A DNA stretch of 64,000 nucleotides, from contig JBPOFK010000008.1 in the NCBI GenBank assembly GCA_051252095.1, positions 1 through 64,000 on the forward strand. Direction: 5' to 3'. This document shows positions 16,724 to 25,509 of this stretch, piece by piece (the first letter of the stretch is position 1; every line of letters begins with the position of its first letter). The DNA comes from GCA-2401735 sp051252095 (GTDB taxonomy: Bacteria > Pseudomonadota > Gammaproteobacteria > Burkholderiales > Methylophilaceae). The notes beneath the pieces were generated by a model. That model was given only the letters and a program-made list of their open reading frames with translations, searched no databases and was not told the DNA's origin. The position numbers and the translations under genes are program-made.

Positions 16724-19700
16724 ATGGCTATTCGCGTCGCACTACATCATAAAACGAGTTATCAGTTTAATCGTTTGGTTAATTTATCGCCACACGAAGT
16801 GCGCTTAAGACCAGCAGCACATGCCCGAACTCCAATTTTGTCTTATTCATTAACTGTAAAGCCAAAAAATCATTTTATTAATTGGCAGCAAGACCCCTAT
16901 GGGAATTATATAGCGCGTTTTGTATTCCCCGAAAAGGTGCAAGAATTGGAGTTTACGGTCGATTTAGTGGCAGACATGACTGTGATTAATCCGTTTGATT
17001 TTTTTGTTGAAAAATATGCCGAGCATTTTCCATTTAAATATACTGATCAGCAGATACTAGAGCTGAGTGCCTATTTAAAACCAGACCCAATGGGTCCTTT
17101 ATTAAAGGACTGGGTGGCTAAAATTGAAAAAGAGCTTGTCAAGCAGGATTTGAGTACGGCAAATTTTTTAGTAGCAGTTAATCAAGCGTTACAAAAGGAA
17201 ATCGGTTATTTAGTCCGTATGGAGCCTGGTATACAGACGCCTGAAGAAACTTTTAATAAAAAAACAGGTTCTTGCCGTGATAGCGCATGGTTATTAGTAC
17301 AAATTTTCCGTAACTTAGGGTTGGCAGCTCGGTTTGTCTCTGGATATTTGATTCAATTAACAGCAGATATAGAAGCATTAGATGGGCCCAGTGGCACTAA
17401 AGTCGATTTTACTGACTTACATGCATGGACAGAAATTTTTGTACCGGGTGCAGGCTGGATAGGGTTAGATCCAACATCTGGTTTGATGGCAGGAGAAGGG
17501 CATATCCCGTTGGCCTGTACTGCGCTGCCTTCATCCGCTGCACCAGTCACAGGATTAACCGATGTCGCAGAAGTGACATTTGACCATGAAATGACCATTA
17601 CGCGAATTCACGAAGATCCTAGAGTGACTAAACCGTATTCAGAAAACGACTGGTTAAAAATAGATAAGCTGGGTCAAAAAGTCGATAATGATTTAAAAAA
17701 ACAAGATGTTAGACTGACACAGGGCGGAGAGCCTACTTTTGTCTCTATTGATGATATGGAAGGTGCTGAATGGAACACCGAAGCACATGGTAAGAAAAAA
17801 CGTCAGCTAGCTGGGGAATTAGCACTGAAATTAAAGCAGCATTTTACTAAAGGCAGTTTATTGCATTATGGCCAAGGTAAATGGTATCCAGGAGAGCCGC
17901 TACCGCGCTGGGCAATCAATATGTTTTGGCGTATTGATGGTAAACCAATATGGCGTGACGAAAACTTATTTTCAAATGAAAAAACAAACGATAAATATAC
18001 GTCCAAACAGGCTTTGTTATTTGCTAAAGCGCTAACGAAACAACTTGATTTCCCAGAGGCTTGTTTAATCCCCGCCTATGAAGATGTTGTTGCATTAGCC
18101 CATTTAGAAGAGCAGTTTCCTGAAAATGTAGACCCTTTGAAAGCAGATTTAAATGATAGTGAAGAGAGACGCCGACTTGCACGTTTATTAGAGGGTGGTT
18201 TACAGGAGGTTGTTGGCTATATCATGCCAATTAAACCAACAAAGGTTAAGAAACGCAAAAAAGAGAAGAGTAAAGACAATGATGTTGAATGGCTAACCAG
18301 TAAATGGCCGCTGAAGCGTGAACATTTATATTTATTAGGCGGGGATTCGCCCATGGGATTGCGTTTACCGTTGAAATCGTTGCCTTGGGTTTTGCCGGAT
18401 GAAATGGAACCAGATTTTGCAGTTGATCCTTTTGAAGCGCCAGAAGCGCTTACGAGTGATGACTCTAGTATTCAGGTCAAAATCAAACATAAAAAAAGCA
18501 AGCCATTACCGCGTGAGGTGATTCATACCGCATTATGTGTGCAAGTACGTGATGGCCGGCTGCATGTATTTATGCCACCTGTTGAGCGATTAGACGACTA
18601 TCTCATGTTAGTGCGTGCTGTTGAAGATACTGCAGCGAGTCTTCAATTGATGCTTTGGCTTGAAGGCTATACGCCACCAAGAGATGCCCGTATCAAAATG
18701 TTAAGTGTAACGCCAGACCCGGGAGTGATTGAGGTTAATATTCACCCAGCTGACTCTTGGTCTGAGCTAGTTCGTAATGTCACGATATTATACGAAGAGG
18801 CGCGGTTGAGTCGACTCGGCACAGAAAAATTTATGTTGGATGGGCGCCATACAGGCACAGGTGGTGGGAACCACGCAACGTTAGGTGGGGCAAATGCAGT
18901 AGATAGTCCAATGTTGAGAAGGCCTGATGTGCTAAAAAGCTTGATTACTTATTGGCAAAATCATCCAGCATTATCTTATCTATTTTCGGGCACTTTTATC
19001 GGCCCAACTAGTCAGGCACCGCGTGTAGACGAAGCGCGCGATGATAATTTATACGAACTAGCAATTGCTTTTCAGCAAATGGAAAAAGCGTTACCTAAAA
19101 CGGAAGAAAGTAAAAGGCCTTGGCTCGTTGATCGTTTGTTGCGCAATTTATTGGTAGATCTCACAGGCAATACACATCGCTCAGAGTTTTCTATTGATAA
19201 ACTTTACTCCCCAGATGGACCGACTGGTCGATTGGGACTAGTGGAATTTCGTGCTTTTGAAATGCCACCGCATGCGCGAATGAGTTTAGTGCAGAGCTTA
19301 TTGTTACGTGCTTTAGTCGCAAGATTTTGGAAAGAGCCTTATCAAGGTAAATTGATTCACTGGGGTACAGAATTACACGATCGTTGGATGTTGCCACATT
19401 TTGTTGCACAAGATATTGCTGATGTGGCGAATGATTTGCAAGATTTTGGCTATCAATTTGAAAAGCACTGGTTTGATCCATTTGTGGAGTTTCGTTTCCC
19501 TAGGTTTGGTACGGTTGCTTATCACGGGATTGAGCTTGAGCTGCGACAGGCGATTGAACCCTGGAATGTATTAGGTGAAGAGATGAGCGGTGGTGGCACT
19601 GCACGCTATGTTGACTCTTCTGTTGAACGTATGCAGCTTAGAGTAAGAGGGCTGACTGATGGTCGTCATGTCGTGACTTGCAATGGTCGAACCTTACCTT

Positions 19701-20041
19701 TACAACCAACGGGCAATGCAGGTGAGTATGTGGCCGGTGTTCGTTTCCGTGCGTGGAGCCCTTGGTCTGCACTTCATCCTACCATTAATGTACAAGCGCC
19801 ACTGGTGTTTGACTTAGTTGATACTTGGAGTAACAAAGCGATTGGTGGGTGCACTTATCATGTATCACACCCTGGCGGGCGCAATTATGACACTTTCCCT
19901 GTAAATGCAAATGAAGCAGAAGCGCGTCGCTTCGCCCGTTTTTGGAATCATGGACATAAGCCAGGCAAATTAGAAATTAAGCAGGAAGTGCGAAACCCTA
20001 GGTTTCCGCTGACCCTAGACTTAAGGTGGCATGCGGACTAA
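16724..20041 (+). CDS. Transglutaminase-like / DUF2126 protein of the Anbu cluster
   Basis: This encodes 1105 residues from ATG 16724 (AAGGAAG ribosome site). Residues 1-270 are a transglutaminase-like cysteine peptidase domain with Cys184 (TGSCRDSAWL), His233 (DLHAWTEIF) and Asp249 (IGLDPTSG). The rest is DUF2126 (LTQGGEPTFVSIDD, GKWYPGEPLPRWA, GGDSPMGLRLPL, TGTGGGNH, RPDVLKSLITYWQNHP, EFRAFEMPPH). A lysine-rich linker at about 500-520 is an insert. The family belongs to predicted peptide-ligation gene sets with alpha-E and ATP-grasp proteins, which lie just downstream on the opposite strand. Confidence 0.93.
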   Translation: MAIRVALHHKTSYQFNRLVNLSPHEVRLRPAAHARTPILSYSLTVKPKNHFINWQQDPYGNYIARFVFPEKVQELEFTVDLVADMTVINPFDFFVEKYAEHFPFKYTDQQILELSAYLKPDPMGPLLKDWVAKIEKELVKQDLSTANFLVAVNQALQKEIGYLVRMEPGIQTPEETFNKKTGSCRDSAWLLVQIFRNLGLAARFVSGYLIQLTADIEALDGPSGTKVDFTDLHAWTEIFVPGAGWIGLDPTSGLMAGEGHIPLACTALPSSAAPVTGLTDVAEVTFDHEMTITRIHEDPRVTKPYSENDWLKIDKLGQKVDNDLKKQDVRLTQGGEPTFVSIDDMEGAEWNTEAHGKKKRQLAGELALKLKQHFTKGSLLHYGQGKWYPGEPLPRWAINMFWRIDGKPIWRDENLFSNEKTNDKYTSKQALLFAKALTKQLDFPEACLIPAYEDVVALAHLEEQFPENVDPLKADLNDSEERRRLARLLEGGLQEVVGYIMPIKPTKVKKRKKEKSKDNDVEWLTSKWPLKREHLYLLGGDSPMGLRLPLKSLPWVLPDEMEPDFAVDPFEAPEALTSDDSSIQVKIKHKKSKPLPREVIHTALCVQVRDGRLHVFMPPVERLDDYLMLVRAVEDTAASLQLMLWLEGYTPPRDARIKMLSVTPDPGVIEVNIHPADSWSELVRNVTILYEEARLSRLGTEKFMLDGRHTGTGGGNHATLGGANAVDSPMLRRPDVLKSLITYWQNHPALSYLFSGTFIGPTSQAPRVDEARDDNLYELAIAFQQMEKALPKTEESKRPWLVDRLLRNLLVDLTGNTHRSEFSIDKLYSPDGPTGRLGLVEFRAFEMPPHARMSLVQSLLLRALVARFWKEPYQGKLIHWGTELHDRWMLPHFVAQDIADVANDLQDFGYQFEKHWFDPFVEFRFPRFGTVAYHGIELELRQAIEPWNVLGEEMSGGGTARYVDSSVERMQLRVRGLTDGRHVVTCNGRTLPLQPTGNAGEYVAGVRFRAWSPWSALHPTINVQAPLVFDLVDTWSNKAIGGCTYHVSHPGGRNYDTFPVNANEAEARRFARFWNHGHKPGKLEIKQEVRNPRFPLTLDLRWHAD

Positions 20042-20120
20042 GGACTGGAGCATTAAATAAGCAGTTTAATGCAGAAAAAGACTGCATTTAAAAAACTGCA
20101 TTTAATAGTGTAGAGCGTGA

Positions 20121-20891
20121 TTAGTTAAAGTTTTGTTGAAAATTCTCTGTATTGATTTGAGCTTCTTGCTCCCACTCAAACTTAGGTAAGCTCATCAATG
20201 CATTAATTAATCCGTTATTCCATTTTTCTGCGAGCTCTTTCGCGAAAGCATCATCTTCAGTTAAGTGCAATTTTCTACCTTCATTTAGGCTATCTTTTTC
20301 GTATAGCACTAAATCAATTGGCGGGCCAACGGTTAAATTACTGCGGATGGTTGAGTTCATGGAAACTAAGGCACAGCGAGCGGATCTATTGAGCGACGTA
20401 TCACGCTTGATAATGCGATCTAGAATTGGCTTACCGTATTTTGTTTCACCAATTTGGAGATAGGGGTGTTCATCAGACTCAGTAATAAAGTTACCTTGTG
20501 GATAAATTAAAGCAGTTTCTGGCTTATCTGTACCGATTTGCCCCGCAACAATAAAGGTTGCTTGAAAGCTAGTATTACTAGCATCACGCACAACATGCAC
20601 GTTTTGTATTTTTGTACTGACGGATGCGATGTAATCAACCGCTTCATGCATTGAATGCACACTGAGCAGATTAGGCAAAAAGCCTTTGTCTAGGTCTGTC
20701 TGCAGTTTCTTAAGTACTTGTTGAGTTGTTGCTAGATTACCAGATGACATGATTGTGATAAAGCGATTGCTTAACCATGAGAATGTATGCATTTTATTGT
20801 AGGTGGATACGTTATCAAAGCCCGCATTGGTGCGCGAGTCTGAACATAACACTAAACCTTCATTTGTATTTATGGCTAGACAATAAGTCAT
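20121..20891 (-). CDS. Anbu-type proteasome-like peptidase
   Basis: This encodes 256 residues of the ancestral-beta-subunit (Anbu) family. After removal of Met the N-terminus is Thr1 (TYCLAI). Asp17 (SDSRTNAG) and Lys32 (YNKMHTF) occupy the places expected for the proteasome Ntn-hydrolase triad, and GNLATTQ and IGETKYGKPILDRI are typical of the family. Anbu subunits form helical or ring-like oligomers; peptidase activity is debated. It is the last gene of a minus-strand operon with a paralogue, alpha-E protein and ATP-grasp enzyme. Confidence 0.92.
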   Translation of the reverse strand: MTYCLAINTNEGLVLCSDSRTNAGFDNVSTYNKMHTFSWLSNRFITIMSSGNLATTQQVLKKLQTDLDKGFLPNLLSVHSMHEAVDYIASVSTKIQNVHVVRDASNTSFQATFIVAGQIGTDKPETALIYPQGNFITESDEHPYLQIGETKYGKPILDRIIKRDTSLNRSARCALVSMNSTIRSNLTVGPPIDLVLYEKDSLNEGRKLHLTEDDAFAKELAEKWNNGLINALMSLPKFEWEQEAQINTENFQQNFN

Positions 20892-21030
20892 CGTTAAGTA
20901 GTCCCCAGAAAATGCTGCTTAAGCGTTAATTCTTCAGTTTAGTTATTATTTTTGTATAACTGCAATAATAGTTCATAACAGCAAAACTGTAAAAGTAAAT
21001 TAACGAAATAAAGATGGTTTAGTTCAGGCT

Positions 21031-21759
21031 TTAGTTTTCCCAATAAAAGCGAGGTAAACTTTCTATCGCAGTAATAATGCCTTGGCTCCATGATGTTGAG
21101 GTGTTTTTAAAAAAATCACTGTTTTCATCAAGAGATAAGTAAGCGCCCATTTCTAGGCTATCTTTTTTATAAGTCATTAATTCAGTAAGCATTTTAGTGG
21201 TTGGGTTGCTCTTAATGGTGGAGTCAACTGATACCAAAGCCGAATGTGCTGCGGTATTGAGATTTATATTTCGAGTAACAATACGATCTAAAATTGGTTT
21301 TCCATATTTTATTTCGCCAATTTGTAAAAAAGGCGATGAGTTGGGCTCGTGAATAAAATTGCCTTGCGCATAAATGAGCAAGGTTGCCATTTGTTTATTG
21401 ATGATTTGTCCAGCAACGATGAAGTTAGCTTCATATGCTTCTCGTTCGCCAAACCGTTTTGTTAATTCTTGTTGCTGATGAACGCTTAGCGCTGCAATAT
21501 AGTCTGCTGTATCTTCTAAGGTATTTGTGGTGAGAAGATTCGTTGCGGATTTTGCCTTTAAATCTAGGCTAATCTTATTTAAAACAGCATCAATCGTTTT
21601 CTGGTTACCTGATGATAATATTGTGACAAAACGCTCACCTGGCCAGATAAAGCGTTGCATATTTGTTTTTAGTTGGACACTGTCAGCACTTTGGGGAACA
21701 AATGAACAGGCACATAAAACTAATCCTTCATCGGTATGAATTGAAAAACAGTAAGACAC
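21031..21759 (-). CDS. Anbu paralogue with substituted active-site residues
   Basis: This encodes 242 residues, clearly a paralogue of the downstream Anbu (IQIGE-IKYGKPILDRIVTRN, FIVAGQI, YAQGNFIHEP shared). The Thr nucleophile is Ser (MSYCFSI), the position of Asp17 is Cys (LVLCACSFV), the RTNAG segment is lost and the Lys32 position is Asn. The GTG start overlaps the TAG stop of the alpha-E gene by one base, so translation is coupled. It may be an inactive or altered subunit that co-assembles with the intact Anbu; this is inference. Confidence 0.88.
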   Translation of the reverse strand: MSYCFSIHTDEGLVLCACSFVPQSADSVQLKTNMQRFIWPGERFVTILSSGNQKTIDAVLNKISLDLKAKSATNLLTTNTLEDTADYIAALSVHQQQELTKRFGEREAYEANFIVAGQIINKQMATLLIYAQGNFIHEPNSSPFLQIGEIKYGKPILDRIVTRNINLNTAAHSALVSVDSTIKSNPTTKMLTELMTYKKDSLEMGAYLSLDENSDFFKNTSTSWSQGIITAIESLPRFYWEN

Positions 21760-22694
21760 TAGTTGCTATTGAAGTATTGTTTCGTTAATGCATTATTAAT
21801 ATCACCAATAAATTGCTGAGATAGGTCAATGTGCTCATGCAATTTTTCTTCACTCATTGTTTGCTCGTCTTTTTTTGCTAAAGATTTTTGCGCTAACCTG
21901 ACCGTTTTAAGCACTTCTTTATTATTGGGCATATCAACTAAGCAGCTTTCCAGTTCGCCAATGCAATGTAATATACTGCGCGGGAAGTTTTTTTCATTGA
22001 ACAGAAAGTCAACGACATCTGGCATGTTGACATGGAAGTGTTTGAGTCGTCTGTATGTTTGGTAACCTGACAATGATTTGAGGATGCTAGCCCATAGGGT
22101 TTCTTTTGCTACTTCATATAAGGGATGATCTTCTGGTAGCGAGATGGCGTAGTTTACATCCATAATACGGGTCGTCATATCTGCGCGTTCTAGGTTTCTA
22201 CCTAGCTTCATGAAATGATAGGGTAGGTTACGCTCCATTGCACCAAAAATTAATCCTATGATGGCTTGTCTTTGATAAATCACTTCTTGCAGAAAGATAT
22301 ATTTCTTACGTCTTTTATTCGAGGTGTCATCAATATTGCTAGAAATATATAAATACAGACCATTGACACGCTCCCATAACTCTTCTGGTAACAGTTCTCG
22401 AAGCGTGCGTGAGTTCTCTCGTGCATACTTGATACATGCCAATATAGAGCTAGGATTACGATCATCAGCAATCAAGAAATGGAGGATATCGTTCTCGTTG
22501 GCTGTTTTATAATGTTTGCTATATAAATGCTCAACACCTACAATTTCGAGTAGTGTTTTCCAGCCTACAGACGCATCTGTCGGCATGTCTAGCAAGGTGT
22601 CTGTAATTTTAATAATTAGTCGTGCAGTATTTTCAGCACGCTCAAGATAGCGCGCCACCCAATAGAAGTTTTCAGCATCGCGTGCAAGCATCAT
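21759..22694 (-). CDS. Alpha-E domain protein
   Basis: The start is taken at ATG 22694 (AAGGAG upstream), giving MMLARDAENFYWVARYLERAENTARL, the standard beginning of the family; a longer reading to 22721 would overlap the upstream gene. About 311 residues, all helical, with ERNLPYHFMKLGRNLERADMTTRI near the middle. Alpha-E proteins accompany circularly permuted ATP-grasp enzymes and transglutaminase-like proteins in predicted peptide-bond-forming systems; the molecular role is unknown. It starts 2 bases after the stop of the ATP-grasp gene and overlaps the next gene by one base. Confidence 0.92.
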   Translation of the reverse strand: MMLARDAENFYWVARYLERAENTARLIIKITDTLLDMPTDASVGWKTLLEIVGVEHLYSKHYKTANENDILHFLIADDRNPSSILACIKYARENSRTLRELLPEELWERVNGLYLYISSNIDDTSNKRRKKYIFLQEVIYQRQAIIGLIFGAMERNLPYHFMKLGRNLERADMTTRIMDVNYAISLPEDHPLYEVAKETLWASILKSLSGYQTYRRLKHFHVNMPDVVDFLFNEKNFPRSILHCIGELESCLVDMPNNKEVLKTVRLAQKSLAKKDEQTMSEEKLHEHIDLSQQFIGDINNALTKQYFNSN

Positions 22695-22696
22695 GA

Positions 22697-24145
22697 TTAA
22701 CTGTCTCCTTCCACAATCCAAGTGTCTTTGCTACCACCGCCTTGCGAGGAGTTGACGACTAATGATCCTTTTCGCATTGCAACGCGGGTGAGTCCACCCA
22801 TGGTGACTTGCAATTTATTGGATTGCAGCACGAATGGACGTAAGTCTAAATGACGCGGTGCAAGCTCATTATTGATAATGGTTGGTGATGTTGAAATGTT
22901 TAAAGTGGGTTGTGCCATATAATTTCTTGGATTTTTGCGGATAAGAGCGGCGAATTCGTCACGCTCTTTTTTTGATGCGCGAGGCCCAATCATCATGCCG
23001 TACCCACCTGACTCATTAGCTGGTTTGACCACGAGTTTGTCTAGATTGTTTAATACATACTCTCGTTGATCGTCGTACATACACAAATAGCTAGGTACAT
23101 TTTGCAGGATAGGCTCTTGATCTAAGTAATATTTGATGATTTGCGGTACAAATGTATAGACCACTTTATCATCTGCGACGCCTGCGCCTGGTGCATTTGC
23201 TATGGCAACATTACCTTTGCGCCAAGCACGCATTAATCCTTTTACACCTAAGACAGACTCTGGGTTAAATACCTCCGGGTCAATAAACTCATCATCCACA
23301 CGACGGTAAACCACATCAACTCTTACTAAACCTGTAATGGTTTTCATGTAAACAATATCTTTTTCATCAACCACTAAATCAGACCCTTCAACTAAGTTAG
23401 CACTCATTTGTTCTGCTAAATAGCTGTGTTCAAAGTAAGCAGAGTTATAGATGCCTGGTGTTAATACAACAATCATTGGGGACTTGTTTTTGCGCGGAGA
23501 TAATGCCGCTAAGGTGTTATACAACATCGCTGGGTAATTATCGATAGGCTTAATATTTGAAATTTTAAATAACTCTGGAAATACCCGTTTCATGATTTGG
23601 CGATTCTCTAACATATAAGAAACACCAGAAGGAATTCGAAGGTTATCCTCTAAGACAAACATGGTTCCACTATCATCCCTAACCAAATCAGTGCCGCAGA
23701 TATGTGCCCATGCACCAAAAGGAGGCTTAATGCCTACACATTGCTTCAGAAAGTTTTTTGATCCACTCAGCACTTCAATTGGAAATATGCCGTCTTTAAC
23801 AATTTTTTGTTCATTGTATAAATCATTAATGAACATGTTCATCGCGGTGAGTCTTTGCTTGAGCCCTTCTTGTACAGAGTCCCATTCTTTGCTGCTAATA
23901 ATTCTGGGCACAATATCAAAAGGCCAAGCTCTATCAATGTTGCCAGCGTCAGAGTAAATGGTAAAGGTAATTCCCATGGCTAATATAGCCGCGTCAACAG
24001 CTTGTTTTCTGGCAGCGAGCTCTGTTTCATCCATTGAAGCAAGATAGTCAAGCAGAGGTTTGGCGATATCTCTGGGTAGTTGATTTTTGTCGATGAGTTC
24101 GTCGTGCGCTTGACTGGAGGCGTATTCTGCTGATGATATTTTCAT
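22697..24145 (-). CDS. Circularly permuted ATP-grasp type 2 protein
   Basis: This encodes 482 residues. Family landmarks are ITFTIYSDAGNIDRAWPFDIVPRII, GAWAHICGTDLVRD, FVLEDNLRIPSGVSYMLENR, VVLTPGIYNSAYFEHSYLA, LVVKPANESGGYGMMIGP and LRPFVLQSN...GGLTRVA. These correspond to the ATP- and Mg-binding parts of the DUF404/DUF407-type ATP-grasp ligases. It is predicted to activate a carboxylate and form an amide or peptide bond. It lies in an operon with alpha-E and Anbu genes, 2 bases before alpha-E. The substrate is unknown. Confidence 0.93.
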   Translation of the reverse strand: MKISSAEYASSQAHDELIDKNQLPRDIAKPLLDYLASMDETELAARKQAVDAAILAMGITFTIYSDAGNIDRAWPFDIVPRIISSKEWDSVQEGLKQRLTAMNMFINDLYNEQKIVKDGIFPIEVLSGSKNFLKQCVGIKPPFGAWAHICGTDLVRDDSGTMFVLEDNLRIPSGVSYMLENRQIMKRVFPELFKISNIKPIDNYPAMLYNTLAALSPRKNKSPMIVVLTPGIYNSAYFEHSYLAEQMSANLVEGSDLVVDEKDIVYMKTITGLVRVDVVYRRVDDEFIDPEVFNPESVLGVKGLMRAWRKGNVAIANAPGAGVADDKVVYTFVPQIIKYYLDQEPILQNVPSYLCMYDDQREYVLNNLDKLVVKPANESGGYGMMIGPRASKKERDEFAALIRKNPRNYMAQPTLNISTSPTIINNELAPRHLDLRPFVLQSNKLQVTMGGLTRVAMRKGSLVVNSSQGGGSKDTWIVEGDS

Positions 24146-24207
24146 GTTTTATATCTTACACAATGTAATATGATTTATCTAGCGAATACCATGCCACTAT
24201 TAGGGTA

Positions 24208-25431
24208 TTAATGATTCATTGACCTAACACCTTCTTCTACACCTGCTGCTTCAGTCAGTGCTGCCACATTTTCTTTGGTGAAGAACCCATCAAAATCACC
24301 ATAACGTTGAACGTATTCAATGATGAGTGATGAATGTTCTGATGCATTAGAAAAGATTTGTTTTAAGCCTTGTTCTTTTGAGCCAATTACATCTAGTAAG
24401 AATCCTTTGCCTTGCTCTGCAATGGCATTCACAACAAAGTCAATATTTTCACATCCATTTCGTTCACCATCCTTTACGGCCAGCGCCATATGATGCAGGC
24501 GGGGTCCATAGTTACGCACAAAGGTTTCGGTTGGGGATGGTAACTTTTCCAAATGATTGACAAAGTAAGGCGTGTTATTGGCAGTAAAGACTTTTGCCGG
24601 GCTTTTAGACTCAGGAACGGCATGCACACTTTTGGTAACATTGGTTGATGAGTTTTGATCTTTAATATTGTATGCACCCCAAAAGTGGTAACTAGACAAT
24701 GATAAATATTCAAGGATAGCGACTTCTCTATTTTGGCTGTAAATGCGGGTGGCGAGGTGATCAACTGGCAAAATTAAATCATGAATGCCTAAGCTTTCTT
24801 GAAGTTCTTTGGCTTTTTCATAGGCTGCCTGCACATCATTTCTAATGGTGCTGATGCCAAGCGCATAGACTCTAATATCAGCAATACTGCGTTCCAAATA
24901 GCCCACAATATTGTGGGTATATGGCGATGGTTTGCTGATGGCTAAGTTACCTGGCAACTCTAGTTTGCGGATATCATTTTGATTAAAAAACCTAAATTCA
25001 CGGGATGCTTGAATTTTTTCGACTTCGTGCTTGTTGGTCACGCGTATGATTTCACCCATATAACGGCTATTGGGCTTGCGCGAACCGACAGGGTAAATTT
25101 CATTTAAAGAGCGAAAGATACCTCTAAAATTTGGATCTTTTACTTCACGTACAATTAAATCAGGGGAGTTTAAATCAATGCGTAAAATATGGGTCCAGTG
25201 GGATTCGCTTTCTAGTGTGACCAAGTAATGATAGGGGGTCATCAGACATAGTTCAGCGATGTATTCAATGGAGTTATCTGGGTCAACCGTAATCATCAGT
25301 GCATCAATTTCATGCACCATTTCGGTGAGTCCAAGACTGTCTCTGTCTTCTAGGATGCGTTGCAAATACTCTTCAAAAAATGCTGAGTTCTGTTTGTCGC
25401 CGTGGCGGGTAAAGGCTAAGGAGTTAATCAT
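24208..25431 (-). CDS. HPPD-like VOC-superfamily protein, possible Fe(II) dioxygenase
   Basis: This encodes 407 residues. The C-terminal half resembles 4-hydroxyphenylpyruvate dioxygenase: VDHLATRIY (His225), RLHHMALAVKDG (His313/314) and LKQIFSNASEHSSLIIEYVQRYGDFDGFF (Glu372), i.e. the three places of the 2-His-1-Glu iron site. The first 215 residues are unlike HPPD. The spacing between metal ligands (about 89 and 58 residues) also differs from true HPPD, so the substrate is probably not hydroxyphenylpyruvate. It lies 62 bases upstream of the ATP-grasp gene on the same strand and may belong to the Anbu operon. Family call is moderate, function open. Confidence 0.6.
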   Translation of the reverse strand: MINSLAFTRHGDKQNSAFFEEYLQRILEDRDSLGLTEMVHEIDALMITVDPDNSIEYIAELCLMTPYHYLVTLESESHWTHILRIDLNSPDLIVREVKDPNFRGIFRSLNEIYPVGSRKPNSRYMGEIIRVTNKHEVEKIQASREFRFFNQNDIRKLELPGNLAISKPSPYTHNIVGYLERSIADIRVYALGISTIRNDVQAAYEKAKELQESLGIHDLILPVDHLATRIYSQNREVAILEYLSLSSYHFWGAYNIKDQNSSTNVTKSVHAVPESKSPAKVFTANNTPYFVNHLEKLPSPTETFVRNYGPRLHHMALAVKDGERNGCENIDFVVNAIAEQGKGFLLDVIGSKEQGLKQIFSNASEHSSLIIEYVQRYGDFDGFFTKENVAALTEAAGVEEGVRSMNH

Positions 25432-25509
25432 GATGTTGTTTGACAGTTTAGTTTGTTATTCAATATTAAATATGGTTGATATACCAAGCTAAATACATGC
25501 CAACCAACA

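Noticed and set aside
22695..22721. Longer N-terminus for the alpha-E protein (MDCGRRQLI...)
   Set aside because: It would overlap the ATP-grasp gene by 25 bases, while ATG 22694 has a strong AAGGAG site and matches the family start.
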